The notes under the pieces were generated by a model that was given only the letters and a program-made list of their open reading frames with translations, searched no databases and was not told where the DNA came from. The position numbers were made by a program, and so were the translations under genes. A stretch of 35,208 nt of DNA from DATNIC01 sp035604635 (GTDB lineage: Bacteria; Vulcanimicrobiota; Vulcanimicrobiia; Vulcanimicrobiales; Vulcanimicrobiaceae): assembly GCA_035604635.1 (NCBI GenBank), contig DATNIC010000122.1, positions 1 to 35,208 of the forward strand, read 5' to 3'. This document shows, piece after piece, positions 7,717 through 17,111 of the stretch; position 1 is the stretch's first letter; every line of letters starts with the position of its first letter.

Positions 7717-8094
7717 ATGTCTGATACCCCAATCGTCCTAGCCGCGGCGACGCCCGCCGCGCAGCCGTCGGCCGCCGCCACTCTCAATCCCGCGGCAGCG
7801 GCGCAGCTGCAGCAGTTCCAGTTTCCGACGATCCCCAAGACGCCGCTCGCGCAGCATCTTCCGTGGCTCACGCACCTTTTTGCCGCTGCGTTCGTAACCG
7901 CGGCGATCCTGCTCGTCATCCTGCTGGCTGTCCAGACGACGCGCCAGGAGGGACTCACGGGGACGCTCGGCGGGCGGGTCGACTCGAGCTACCGCGGCCG
8001 CCTCGGGATGGAAGGCCAGATCGCGCGGTTTACCGCCTTCATCGCGATCGCATACGTCGTCGTCGCGACGATCATCTCGATCTCGGGAATCTAG
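7717..8094 (+). CDS. secG: Preprotein translocase subunit SecG
   Basis: Small membrane subunit of the SecYEG channel that assists SecA-driven export. Two hydrophobic helices (about 50-70 and 104-124) flank the cytosolic loop with 'TTRQEGLTGTLGG' and 'YRGRLGMEGQIAR'; this loop is the conserved SecG signature. The 125-residue length exceeds the usual 70-110 because of an Ala/Pro/Gln-rich N-terminal extension of about 45 residues. The ATG at 7717 lies only 8 nt after a perfect TATAAT. The following oppD gene starts 1 nt after the secG stop. Confidence 0.85.
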   Translation: MSDTPIVLAAATPAAQPSAAATLNPAAAAQLQQFQFPTIPKTPLAQHLPWLTHLFAAAFVTAAILLVILLAVQTTRQEGLTGTLGGRVDSSYRGRLGMEGQIARFTAFIAIAYVVVATIISISGI

Positions 8095-8095
8095 G

Positions 8096-9174
<1,079 letters not shown>

Positions 9175-9178
<4 letters not shown>

Positions 9179-10200
9179 ACGACGAGCTTCTCGTAGTCCG
9201 GGATCTTTATAAGTACTTCCCGATTCGGGCCGGGCTATTCTCGCGCCATGTTGCCGACGTCAAAGCGGTCGACGGCGTCGATTTCGCGATCCGCAGCGGC
9301 GAGACGCTGGGCCTGGTCGGCGAATCCGGATCGGGGAAGACGACGATCGGCAGGGTGATCTTGCGCCTGACGCCGGCCACGAAGGGTCAGGTCAGCTTCG
9401 AGGGCCGCGACGTCCTGGCACTGGGGCGCCGGGAGCTGCGTGCGCTTCGCAAAGAGATGCAGATCATCTTTCAGGATCCCTATGCCTCGCTCAACCCGCG
9501 TATGACCGTCGGGGCGATCATCGGCGAGCCGCTCGCCATTCATAGGATCGCGCGCGGGAAAGCCGCCGAGGCCCGGGTACGCGAGCTCTTAGCGATGGTC
9601 GGCCTCGAATCGTATCACGCGAATCGCTACCCGCACGAATTCTCCGGCGGGCAGCGGCAGCGGATCGGGATCGCGCGAGCGCTGGCCGTCGGACCGAAAT
9701 TCATCGTCGCCGACGAACCGGTCTCGGCGCTCGACGTCTCGATCCAAGCTCAGGTGATCAACCTGCTCAGCGACCTCCAGCAGAAGCTGGGGTTGACGTA
9801 TCTGTTCATCGCCCACGATCTTTCGGTCGTCCGTCATATCTCGACCCGGGTCGCCGTGATGTACGTTGGAAAGATCGTTGAACTCGGCGCGCGCGACGAT
9901 TTATACGTCCGGCCGCTCCACCCGTACACGCAGGCGCTGCTCTCCGCGATCCCGGTCCCCGACCCCGACGCGGAGCACCGGCGGAAGCGGATCATCTTGA
10001 GCGGGGATATCCCTTCCCCCGTGAACCCGCCGTCGGGCTGCCGTTTTCACACGCGGTGCCCGATCGCGTTCGAGCGCTGCTCGCGCGAGGTCCCGCCCTT
10101 CCGCGATTACGGAGATGGGCATTTGGCCGCGTGTCATTGGGTCGAAGAGCACGGCGGACGGGCCCCCGACCTGACCGCCGGACCCGCAATCGTAGCCTAA
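9175..10200 (+). CDS. Oligopeptide/dipeptide ABC transporter ATP-binding protein (OppF/DppF type)
   Basis: Second ATPase of the pair, 341 residues, the normal OppF size. It begins 'MNDELLVVRDLYKYFPI', followed by Walker A 'GESGSGKTT', 'IFQDPYASLNPRM' (Q-loop), the signature 'FSGGQRQRIGIARAL', Walker B 'FIVADEPVSALD', the H-loop 'IAHDLSVV' and the C-terminal 'CRFHTRCP...C' oligopeptide motif. It would form a heterodimer with the upstream ATPase under a peptide-type permease, but no permease or binding protein is adjacent. The start overlaps the oppD stop as ATGA, so the two are translationally coupled. The stop TAA begins the A-tract that, on the other strand, ends the terminator of the histone-like gene. 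Confidence 0.92.
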
Positions 10201-10228
10201 AAAAATAGCGACCGCCAAAGCGGTCGCT
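10199..10228 (-). terminator. Intrinsic terminator of the histone-like gene
   Basis: An 8-bp perfect stem GCGACCGC/GCGGTCGC (10208-10215 and 10220-10227) has a 4-nt loop. On the minus strand it is followed by TA and seven T's, the standard Rho-independent layout. It lies 28 nt after the histone-like stop codon. On the plus strand the same stem follows oppF but without a T-run, so it works best for the minus-strand gene. Confidence 0.85.
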
Positions 10229-10255
10229 CGATCGAAACTCCGGGTAGTCGCAGGT

Positions 10256-10537
10256 CTACTTTTTCTTGCGTGCCTTCCGGCGCACCTTACGCGCGACCTT
10301 GCGGCCGGCCTTGCGCACTTTGCGCGCGGCCTTGCGTGTCTTCTTACGAACTTTGCGGCCTACCTTACGCGCGACTTTCTTGCGGGCGCGGGCCTTCTTG
10401 CGAGCCTTCTTTTTACCGGTCTTCTTGGCGCCGCCCGACTTTTTGGCCGATGACTTCTTGCGAGATTTCTTGCGACGCGATTTCTTCTTGGCCGGCGCAG
10501 CCGCCGGGGGCATCATCGCATCTAGGTCTGAATCCAT
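10256..10537 (-). CDS. Histone H1-like Lys/Arg-rich DNA-binding protein
   Basis: A 93-residue, extremely basic protein with about 31 Lys and 17 Arg. The three acidic residues all lie in the first six positions. After a short acidic/Pro-Ala head come Ser/Lys and Ala/Lys blocks, then repeating 'RKV'/'RKA' units, a pattern like chlamydial Hc1/Hc2 and eukaryotic H1 tails. It should bind DNA or RNA by charge and compact the nucleoid; this is inference from composition. The ATG has a strong AGGAGG site (10543-10548 on this strand) 5 nt upstream, and a clear terminator follows, so it is a well-expressed monocistronic gene. Biased composition makes homology weak. It could also be a ribosome-associated basic protein. 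Confidence 0.75.
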   Translation of the reverse strand: MDSDLDAMMPPAAAPAKKKSRRKKSRKKSSAKKSGGAKKTGKKKARKKARARKKVARKVGRKVRKKTRKAARKVRKAGRKVARKVRRKARKKK

Positions 10538-10793
10538 TCCGTCCTCCTCGTTATCGAAAAGACGAACTCGAATGTGGAAGCGTCATGCGTTATGACGCAC
10601 TGGCAGCATCGTACAACGTGTTGCAAAAATATGCAACTCAAGCATGCAAAAGCAGCGGCCCGTTCCGTACTACAGATGACCTGCGGCGGAGGGCTTGTGG
10701 GGCCCGGCAATCGACACCCGCTTGACGGCGGGAGTATACTAAGGGCGTTTTCCCCGGCTCCCGGCCGGGGGACGGACTACCCAAGGGGGCCTC
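10538..10793. promoter_or_regulatory. Divergent regulatory region with inverted repeats (histone-like gene / topA)
   Basis: This 256-nt gap is the longest intergenic space in the window. Beside the topA promoter it holds two operator-like inverted repeats: GCGTCAT-N5-ATGACGC (10580-10598, overlapping TGCGT-N4-ACGCA) and GTTGCA-N6-TGCAAC (10620-10637), plus a GCATGC palindrome. Both lie close to the histone-like gene and could be transcription-factor sites. A weak minus-strand promoter (TTGCAT-17-TACGAT) would overlap the second repeat. Confidence 0.5.
10711..10740 (+). promoter_or_regulatory. Sigma-70-type promoter of topA
   Basis: TCGACA (10711-10716) and TATACT (10735-10740) each differ from consensus by one base and are separated by 18 nt. 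Transcription would start near 10747, giving a leader of about 47 nt that contains a hairpin (CCCCGGC-N5-GCCGGGG, 10752-10770) and the AAGGGGG ribosome site before the GTG. Confidence 0.65.
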
Positions 10794-13001
10794 GTGGCGA
10801 AGCCACTGATCATCGTCGAGTCGCCGACGAAAGCAAAAACGATCAAGAAATTCTTGCCGGCGCGTTACGTAGTTAAGGCGTCGGTCGGGCATGTCCGCGA
10901 CCTTCCCAAGAGCACCCTGGGCGTCGACGTCGAGCACGGATTCACCCCAAAGTACCTGACCATTAAAGGGAAGGGGGAGATCATCAAGGAGCTCAAGTCG
11001 GCGTTACGCGGGGCAACGGACGTCTATCTCGCGACGGACCCCGATCGCGAGGGCGAGGCGATCGCCTGGCATTTGGCCCAGCTCCTCAAGCTCGAGAACC
11101 CCAAGCGGATCGAGCTGCATGAGATCACGAAAGAGGCCGCGCTCGACGCGCTCAAGCATGCCCACCAAATCGACATGCCGCGGGTCAACGCGCAGCAAGC
11201 GCGCCGGATCCTCGACCGGCTCGTCGGCTATAAGATCTCGCCGCTGCTGTGGTCAAAGGTCCGCGGCGGCCTCTCCGCTGGACGCGTGCAATCGGTCGCG
11301 GTCAAGCTGATCGTCGATCGGGAGCGCGAGATCGAGGCGTTCGTCCCGCGTGAGTATTGGACGATCGCGGCCGACCTTGCGAAACGGGCCGATGCGGCCG
11401 CGGCCTTTTCGGCCGAGCTGGCGCTCGTCGACGGCGAGAAAGCCGAGATCCCCAGCGGTGAGTTGGCGGAGGCGATCGTCGCCGATCTCGAGGGCGCGAG
11501 CTTCGTCGTCGGCTCGATCAAGAAGCGCGAGCAGCGGCGCAACTCGCCGGCTCCGTTCACGACCTCGACCCTGCAGCAGGAAGCTTCTCGCAAGCTCCGT
11601 TTCCGCGTTCGCAAGACGATGCAGCTGGCGCAATCGCTCTACGAGGGCGTTGATTTGGGAGCGGCCGGGACGCAGGGCTTGATCACCTACATGCGCACGG
11701 ACTCGACCCGGATCGCCGATTCGGCGCGGGACGCTACGAAGGTCTATGTCGAGTCGACGTTCGGCCCGAGCTACTACGGCGCGCGCGTCTTCAGGCAGCG
11801 TGAAGGCGTGCAAGATGCACACGAAGCGATCCGGCCGACCTCGGTGGATCGGACACCCGAGAGCGTCGCCGGCTTCCTGCGGCGCGACGAGCTGCGGCTC
11901 TACAAGCTGATCTGGGAGCGGTTCGTCGCTTCGCAGATGGCGGCCGCCGTCTACGATCAGACGACCGTCGACGTGGACGCGAAGGGCCGCGCGAAGAAAT
12001 ATGTCTTCCGCGCGACGGGGAGCGTCCTCAAGTTCGCCGGCTTCACCGCCGTCTATGAGGAAGCGCGCGACGAGGATGCGACCGAGGCGGAGAAGGCGGC
12101 CGACGGCGCGGCCTTGCGCAACGGGGGTACCAAGGGGCGCATCATGCTCCCGCTCCTCGAGGAGCAAGAGGGGCTGAACAACCACGGGCTCCTCCCCAAA
12201 CAGCACTTCACGGAGCCGCCGCCGCGTTTCACGGAAGCGTCCCTCGTCAAAGCGCTGGAAGAGAACGGAATCGGCCGGCCGTCGACCTACAGCACGATCG
12301 TCGAGACGATTCAGGCGCGCGGCTACGTCGAGCAAACCGATCGGCGTTTCCACCCGACCGAGATCGGCTTCGCGGTCAACGATCTGCTCGCCGAGCACTT
12401 CAAAGAGATCGTCGACGTCAAGTTCACGGCGACGATGGAGCACAAGCTCGACGAAATCGAAGAGAACCCGTCGGCCGATTGGCAGAACGCGGTTGCGGTG
12501 CTGCAAGAGTTCTACACGCCTTTCGAGCACGATCTGGCTGAGGCTGAGCGTAAGCTGCCCAAAGTCGAAGTGCGTGATGAGCCGACCGATGAGATCTGCC
12601 CGAATTGCGCGCGGCCGATGGTGATCAAGACGGGCCGGTTCGGCCGCTTTATCTCGTGCACCGGGTATCCGCAGTGCAAGACCACCCGTCCGATCCTCAA
12701 AGAGACCGGTGCCATCTGCCCCAAGGACGGCGGGAAGATCGTCGAGCGGAAATCGCGCAAGGGCCGGACTTTTTACGGCTGCTCGAACTATCCGAACTGC
12801 GATTTCGTCTCGTGGGATCGGGTCGTCCCTGAGCCGTGCCCCGTCTGCGGAGCGTACGTCGTTGCCAAGACGCGGCGCGGCGGCGTCCTGAACTTCGAGT
12901 GTAGCGCAGATAAGACGCATGATACGTCCGCGATCGGATCGGCGGCGGAAACGGACGAGGTCGCTCTCGAAGAAGATCGAGAGCATGCCGGAGTCACCTA
13001 A
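10794..13001 (+). CDS. topA: DNA topoisomerase I
   Basis: Type IA topoisomerase that relaxes negative supercoils. The 735-residue protein begins at GTG with 'AKPLIIVESPTKAKTIKKFL', the Toprim start, followed by 'DPDREGEAIAWH' (acidic metal cluster). The active-site Tyr is in 'GLITYMRTDSTRI' at about residue 299. The C-terminus (about 600-725) has zinc-ribbon modules: one with 'CPNC...CTGYPQC', one with 'CPKDGG...CSNYPNC' in which the first Cys pair is reduced to one, and a third 'CPVC...C' that lacks the last Cys. The ribosome site is AAGGGGG, 4 nt upstream. It starts the topA-trmFO-hslV-hslU run and overlaps trmFO by 17 nt. Confidence 0.96.
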   Translation: MAKPLIIVESPTKAKTIKKFLPARYVVKASVGHVRDLPKSTLGVDVEHGFTPKYLTIKGKGEIIKELKSALRGATDVYLATDPDREGEAIAWHLAQLLKLENPKRIELHEITKEAALDALKHAHQIDMPRVNAQQARRILDRLVGYKISPLLWSKVRGGLSAGRVQSVAVKLIVDREREIEAFVPREYWTIAADLAKRADAAAAFSAELALVDGEKAEIPSGELAEAIVADLEGASFVVGSIKKREQRRNSPAPFTTSTLQQEASRKLRFRVRKTMQLAQSLYEGVDLGAAGTQGLITYMRTDSTRIADSARDATKVYVESTFGPSYYGARVFRQREGVQDAHEAIRPTSVDRTPESVAGFLRRDELRLYKLIWERFVASQMAAAVYDQTTVDVDAKGRAKKYVFRATGSVLKFAGFTAVYEEARDEDATEAEKAADGAALRNGGTKGRIMLPLLEEQEGLNNHGLLPKQHFTEPPPRFTEASLVKALEENGIGRPSTYSTIVETIQARGYVEQTDRRFHPTEIGFAVNDLLAEHFKEIVDVKFTATMEHKLDEIEENPSADWQNAVAVLQEFYTPFEHDLAEAERKLPKVEVRDEPTDEICPNCARPMVIKTGRFGRFISCTGYPQCKTTRPILKETGAICPKDGGKIVERKSRKGRTFYGCSNYPNCDFVSWDRVVPEPCPVCGAYVVAKTRRGGVLNFECSADKTHDTSAIGSAAETDEVALEEDREHAGVT

Positions 13002-14367
13002 CCTCACCGTCATCGGAGGCGGCCTGGCGGGCTGCGAGGCGGCCTGGCAGGCGGCGCTGTGCGGAGTCGACGTCGTCCTTTACGAGATGCGGCCGCATCG
13101 TCGTTCGCCGGCGCACAAGACCGATGCGCTCGCCGAACTCGTCTGCAGCAATTCGCTGCGCGGCGCCGCGCTTGAAAATGCCGTCGGCTTGCTCAAAGAG
13201 GAGCTGGCGCGACTCGATTCGCTCATCGTCGGGGCGGCGCGCGAGACGGCCGTCCCCGCCGGCGGCGCGCTGGCGGTCGATCGCGAGCGTTTCGGGGCGC
13301 TCGTCGAGTCGCGCTTGCGCGAACATCCGCGCATCACGGTCGAGCGGCGCGAGGTCACCCAGATTCCCCGCGACGAGCCGGTCATTGTCGCCTGCGGCCC
13401 CCTCCCGTCCGACGCGCTCGCAGCAGAGATCGACGCGCTCGCGGGGCAGCGGCTGCATTACTACGATGCCGCATCGCCGATCGTCGCAACCGACTCGATC
13501 GACGAGGCGCAGATGTATCGCAAATCGCGCTACGACAAAGGCGACGGCGACGACTATCTGAACATTCCGCTCGACCGCGCGCAGTACGCGCAGTTTATCG
13601 ACGACCTGCGACGTTTGCCGAAGCACGATCCCAAGGACTTCGAGCTCGATGCGGCGGCCGGGAAGGTCCCCTACTTCGAAGGCTGCTTGCCGATCGAAGA
13701 GATGGCGGCGCGCGGCGAGGACGCCCTGCGCTTCGGGCCTATGAAACCCGTCGGCTTGCGCGATCCGCGGACCGGCAAAGCGCCGTACGCCGTCGTTCAA
13801 CTGCGCAAGGAGAACGCATCCGGCACGGCGTTCAACCTCGTCGGCTTCCAGACGCGCCTGACCTGGCCGGCGCAAAAGGAAGCTTTCGGGAGACTGCCGG
13901 GCCTCGAACGCGCCGAGTGGCTGCGCTTGGGCGTGATGCACCGCAACGCGTTCGTCGACAGTCCGCGCGTGTTGGATGCGGACCTGCGTTTGCGCTCGCA
14001 TCGTTCCATTCGCCTCGCAGGTCAGATCACCGGGGCGGAAGGCTATGTCGAGGCGGCGGCCTGCGGCGCGATCGCCGCGATCGGAGCCGCTCGCGAGATG
14101 CTCGGGCGCGAGCCGCTCGTCGTGCCCGTGCAGACCGCGCTCGGCGCAGTCGTCGCGCACCTGCAAAACACGCAAACCGCTGACTTCCAACCCGCCAACG
14201 TCACCTGGGCGTTCATCCCGCCGCTCGAAGCGGCGGAGGCCGCGCGGCTGCCCAAGCGCGAGCGCCGGCGTCTCTTGGCCGAGCGAGCACTCACGGCGAT
14301 CGACGAGTACGGCCGCCGACTCGGACGAGAGCGCGCTCGCGCAACTTCTTTCGTGGCCGCGGGGTAG
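12985..14367 (+). CDS. trmFO: Methylenetetrahydrofolate-tRNA-(uracil-5-)-methyltransferase
   Basis: Flavoprotein that makes m5U54 in the tRNA T-loop using methylenetetrahydrofolate. The protein (460 residues, normal is about 435-450) opens with 'LTVIGGGLAGCEAAWQAA', the FAD-binding GxGxxG fold of the GidA-related family. It contains 'ELVCSNSLR' and 'FEGCLPIEEMAARG' with the catalytic Cys, and 'MKPVGLRDP', 'GFQTRLTWPAQK' and 'QITGAEGYVEAAACG', all TrmFO signatures. I chose the ATG at 12985 because it places the FAD motif near the N-terminus. It overlaps the topA end by 17 nt. The position between topA and hslV matches Bacillus, where xerC also intervenes; here xerC is absent. Confidence 0.94.
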   Translation: MPESPNLTVIGGGLAGCEAAWQAALCGVDVVLYEMRPHRRSPAHKTDALAELVCSNSLRGAALENAVGLLKEELARLDSLIVGAARETAVPAGGALAVDRERFGALVESRLREHPRITVERREVTQIPRDEPVIVACGPLPSDALAAEIDALAGQRLHYYDAASPIVATDSIDEAQMYRKSRYDKGDGDDYLNIPLDRAQYAQFIDDLRRLPKHDPKDFELDAAAGKVPYFEGCLPIEEMAARGEDALRFGPMKPVGLRDPRTGKAPYAVVQLRKENASGTAFNLVGFQTRLTWPAQKEAFGRLPGLERAEWLRLGVMHRNAFVDSPRVLDADLRLRSHRSIRLAGQITGAEGYVEAAACGAIAAIGAAREMLGREPLVVPVQTALGAVVAHLQNTQTADFQPANVTWAFIPPLEAAEAARLPKRERRRLLAERALTAIDEYGRRLGRERARATSFVAAG

Positions 14368-14375
14368 TAGCCACG

Positions 14376-14906
14376 ATGAGCTTCCACTCAACGACGATCG
14401 TCGCGGTCCGGCGCAACGGCAAGCTCGCGATGGCGGGCGATGGGCAAGTGACGTTCGACAAGATCGTGATGAAGCACGGTGCCCGCAAAGTCCGGCGAAT
14501 CGCCGGAGGAAAGGTGATCGCCGGATTCGCCGGGTCGGCGGCCGACGGGATCACCTTGCTCGAAAAATTCGAGGGCAAGCTCAACGAGTACAAAGACAAT
14601 CTGACCCGCGCAGCGGTCGAGCTGGCGAAAGATTGGCGGCAAGATCGCGCGCTGCGTCGTCTCGAAGCGCTGCTGATCGTCGGGACCGCCGAGCATCTCT
14701 TCGTGATCAGCGGGACCGGCGACGTGATCGAGCCCGACGAGGGCGTCGCCGCGATCGGCAGCGGCGGCCCGTATGCGCTGGCGGCCGCGCAGGCGCTCTT
14801 GAAGTTCAGCGATCTCGACGCGGAGACGCTTGCGCGCGAAGCGCTGCACATCGCGTCGAAGATCGATATCTACACCAACGACGAGATCGTCGTCGAAGTG
14901 ACATGA
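14376..14906 (+). CDS. hslV: ATP-dependent protease subunit HslV (ClpQ)
   Basis: Proteasome-like peptidase core that pairs with HslU. The 176-residue length is standard. The start 'MSFHSTTIVAVRRNG' aligns with the N-terminal nucleophile region. E. coli HslV exposes Thr1 of 'TTIVSV', whereas this protein has a four-residue Ser-Phe-His-Ser extension after Met, like Bacillus ClpQ, which uses an N-terminal Ser. Other landmarks are 'AGDGQVTF' and 'KHGARKVRRI' with the catalytic Lys, and 'GSGGPYALAAAQAL'. It lies 8 nt after trmFO and overlaps hslU by ATGA. Confidence 0.95.
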   Translation: MSFHSTTIVAVRRNGKLAMAGDGQVTFDKIVMKHGARKVRRIAGGKVIAGFAGSAADGITLLEKFEGKLNEYKDNLTRAAVELAKDWRQDRALRRLEALLIVGTAEHLFVISGTGDVIEPDEGVAAIGSGGPYALAAAQALLKFSDLDAETLAREALHIASKIDIYTNDEIVVEVT

Positions 14907-16333
14907 GCTCCAAGCCGCTCACCCCGAGAGAAGTCGTCGTCGAGCTCGACCGGTACATCGTCGGTCAGGCGAGTGCCAAGCGCGCCGTCGCGATCGCTTT
15001 GCGCAACCGCTATCGCCGCGAGCAGCTCCCGGACGAGATGCGTGCCGAAGTCATCCCGAAGAACATCCTCATGATCGGTCCGACCGGGGTCGGGAAGACC
15101 GAGATCGCGCGTCGGCTCGCGACGCTCGCCGGGGCGCCGTTCGTAAAGGTCGAAGCGACGAAATACACGGAGGTCGGCTACGTCGGACGCGACGTGGAGT
15201 CGATGGTCCGCGATCTCGTCGAGGTCGCGGTCCGAATGGTGCGTGAAGAGCGTCGCGCAGACGTCAAGGAAGCTGCCGACCACGCCGCGGTCGAGCGGAT
15301 CATCGATTTGCTGCACCCGGAGACCTGCGCCCCGGGGGCGCAACAAGCAAACCCGCTGGCCGCGACGCTGGGCTCTATTTTCGGGAGCGCCTATCCCGGC
15401 CACCAAGCGGCGCCACCGCCACCGGAGCGTCCGGCGCCGCCGCGTGAGGCGGTCACCGCGACGCGCGATGCTGCGCGCGATGACGTCCTGCGCGGATTCT
15501 ACGACGTCCGGCTGGTCGAGATCGATATCGAGGAGTCGCCGTCGATCCCAATCGGCGTCATCGGCGGGTCGATGGACGGCGGGATGGGCGGCGCTGACCT
15601 CGGTGACATGCTAGGGGGACTTCTGCCGAAGCGGCGCAGCAAGAAGAAGGTGACGGTCGCCGACGCTCGGCGCATCTTCGCCGAAGAAGAAGAGAACAAG
15701 CTCATAGATCAGGACGCGGTCAAGCGCGAGGCGTTGCGGCGGGCCGCTGAGAACGGGATCATCTTCATCGACGAGATCGATAAAGTCGCCGGACGCGAAG
15801 GCTCGCGCGGGCCTGACGTCTCGCGCGAAGGCGTCCAGCGCGACATCTTGCCGATCATCGAAGGAAGCACCGTGAACACGAAGCACGGCGTGCTCAAGAC
15901 CGATCACGTGCTCTTCATCGCGGCGGGCGCGTTCCACATGAGCAAGCCGTCCGACTTGATCCCCGAATTGCAAGGGCGCTTGCCGATCCGGGTCGAGCTC
16001 GATTCCCTGACGGCGGCGGATTTCGAGACGATCCTCACGCAGCCGCGCAACGCGCTCATCAATCAATACAAGGCGCTGCTCGGCGTCGAAGGCGTCGAGC
16101 TCGATTTCAGCGCCGATGCGATTCGTGAAATTGCGACGATCGCGATGCGGGTCAACGAGCAGACCGAAAACATCGGAGCGCGCCGCCTGCACACCGTCAT
16201 GGAGCGTCTGCTCGAGGAGATCGCATTCGAGGCACCCGAGAAAACGGGGCGGATCGCGATCGACGCCCAGTACGTGCGCGACCGGCTCGACCCAATCGTC
16301 GGCAACACGGATCTCTCGAACTACATCTTGTAG
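14903..16333 (+). CDS. hslU: ATP-dependent protease ATPase subunit HslU (ClpY)
   Basis: AAA+ unfoldase that feeds substrates to HslV. The 476-residue protein begins 'MSSKPLTPREVVVELDRYIVGQ', a typical HslU start. Walker A 'GPTGVGKTE' is near residue 57, the pore loop 'KYTEVGYVGRDVESM' follows, Walker B 'GIIFIDEIDK' is near 286 and the sensor/arginine region follows. The C-terminus 'DLSNYIL' corresponds to the tail that docks into HslV. The I-domain (about 110-240) contains a Pro/Ala-rich stretch and a Gly-rich 'GGSMDGGMGGADLGDM', somewhat variable as usual. The ATG overlaps the hslV stop (ATGA), so the subunits are co-translated. Confidence 0.96.
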   Translation: MSSKPLTPREVVVELDRYIVGQASAKRAVAIALRNRYRREQLPDEMRAEVIPKNILMIGPTGVGKTEIARRLATLAGAPFVKVEATKYTEVGYVGRDVESMVRDLVEVAVRMVREERRADVKEAADHAAVERIIDLLHPETCAPGAQQANPLAATLGSIFGSAYPGHQAAPPPPERPAPPREAVTATRDAARDDVLRGFYDVRLVEIDIEESPSIPIGVIGGSMDGGMGGADLGDMLGGLLPKRRSKKKVTVADARRIFAEEEENKLIDQDAVKREALRRAAENGIIFIDEIDKVAGREGSRGPDVSREGVQRDILPIIEGSTVNTKHGVLKTDHVLFIAAGAFHMSKPSDLIPELQGRLPIRVELDSLTAADFETILTQPRNALINQYKALLGVEGVELDFSADAIREIATIAMRVNEQTENIGARRLHTVMERLLEEIAFEAPEKTGRIAIDAQYVRDRLDPIVGNTDLSNYIL

Positions 16334-16345
16334 TTCGGCGGCGGC

Positions 16346-16963
16346 TTAGACCGCGCGAAGGCGTTTCGAAACGTAGACTTCGCCGCGATTGTAGTGGATG
16401 TAGTGGGCGGTCTTTTCGGCCAGCTCTTTGCTCAGAAATCGCTCGACGAGCCACAGACCGAGGTCGATCCCCGAGCTCACGCCGCCGCACGTGATGATGT
16501 CGCCGTCGTCGACGACCCGTGCTTCGATCAACTGCGCGCCGCTGGCTCGCAATTCGTCGAGCGCTCCGTGGTGCGTGATCGCCGGACGTCCCTTGAGCAT
16601 CCCGAGCGACCCGATCACCATCACGCCGGTGCAAACGCCTGCCAGCGTCGTCCCCCCGCGGTGGAGTTCGGCTGCCCGGCGCGGGAGCTCGCCGTGCTCG
16701 ATCTCGGCGCGAACGCCCTGCGGGGCGCGGGTGACATACCCGCCGCCGGGGATGATCAGGACATCGACGGGGGCATCCAGGACGCCGTCCGGGCGAAAAT
16801 GCATCCCGAGCTGGGCCGTGATCTCGTCCGTCGGCGTCAACGTGAGCATTGAGACCCGGTGTCGCTCGTCTGGGATGAGCCCGGTCGCGTAGCGCAGGAC
16901 TTCCCACGGGCCGACGATGTCGAGCTCCTCGACGCCTTGAAAAACCACGATCGCAAAGTGCAT
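16346..16963 (-). CDS. DJ-1/PfpI family protein (isonitrile hydratase-like)
   Basis: A 205-residue cytosolic protein with the DJ-1/PfpI fold. The start 'MHFAIVVFQGVEELDIVGPWEVL' contains the conserved Glu of the 'DxxGPxEV' strand, and the nucleophile-elbow Cys is in 'AGVCTGVMVIG'. 'VDVLIIPGGG' and 'VDDGDIITCGGVSSGID' match the isonitrile hydratase/AraC-regulator branch rather than deglycase DJ-1. Members hydrate isonitriles or act on small carbonyl compounds; the substrate here cannot be assigned. It is on the opposite strand between hslU and def, separated from hslU by 12 nt and with its own upstream region shared with def. Confidence 0.82.
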   Translation of the reverse strand: MHFAIVVFQGVEELDIVGPWEVLRYATGLIPDERHRVSMLTLTPTDEITAQLGMHFRPDGVLDAPVDVLIIPGGGYVTRAPQGVRAEIEHGELPRRAAELHRGGTTLAGVCTGVMVIGSLGMLKGRPAITHHGALDELRASGAQLIEARVVDDGDIITCGGVSSGIDLGLWLVERFLSKELAEKTAHYIHYNRGEVYVSKRLRAV

Positions 16964-17111
16964 GGGGACCAGTCGGGTACGACCTCGGCGCGTTCAGCTC
17001 CTCGCCCGGCGGGCGGCCGCTCACGCCCCTCCGGGGCTACGCGGCACTACGCGCCTCCTGCGCTTCGCAACCCGGGGTGAATCGGACGATGTAGAATAGT
17101 AGACGAAAGCC
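16964..17111. promoter_or_regulatory. Divergent intergenic region between the DJ-1 gene and def
   Basis: 148 nt, very GC-rich. It holds a GCCCC-TCC-GGGGC hairpin (17025-17037), two direct CTACGCG copies 10 bp apart (17037-17043 and 17047-17053) and a -10-like TAGAAT (17092-17097) that would start def transcripts only about 7 nt before its ATG. The -35 is not convincing. No Shine-Dalgarno is seen before def. Confidence 0.4.

Noticed and set aside
10712..10740. TTGACG at 10722-10727 as the -35 element of topA
   Set aside because: It lies only 7 nt before TATACT; TCGACA at 10711 has the proper 18-nt spacing.
11253..13013. 586-residue open frame antisense to topA
   Set aside because: Asp/Arg-rich shadow with no domain; topA carries all type IA motifs and zinc ribbons.
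13976..14902. Long open frame upstream of and continuous with hslU
   Set aside because: It is an Arg/Ser-rich shadow of trmFO and hslV; HslU similarity begins exactly at ATG 14903.
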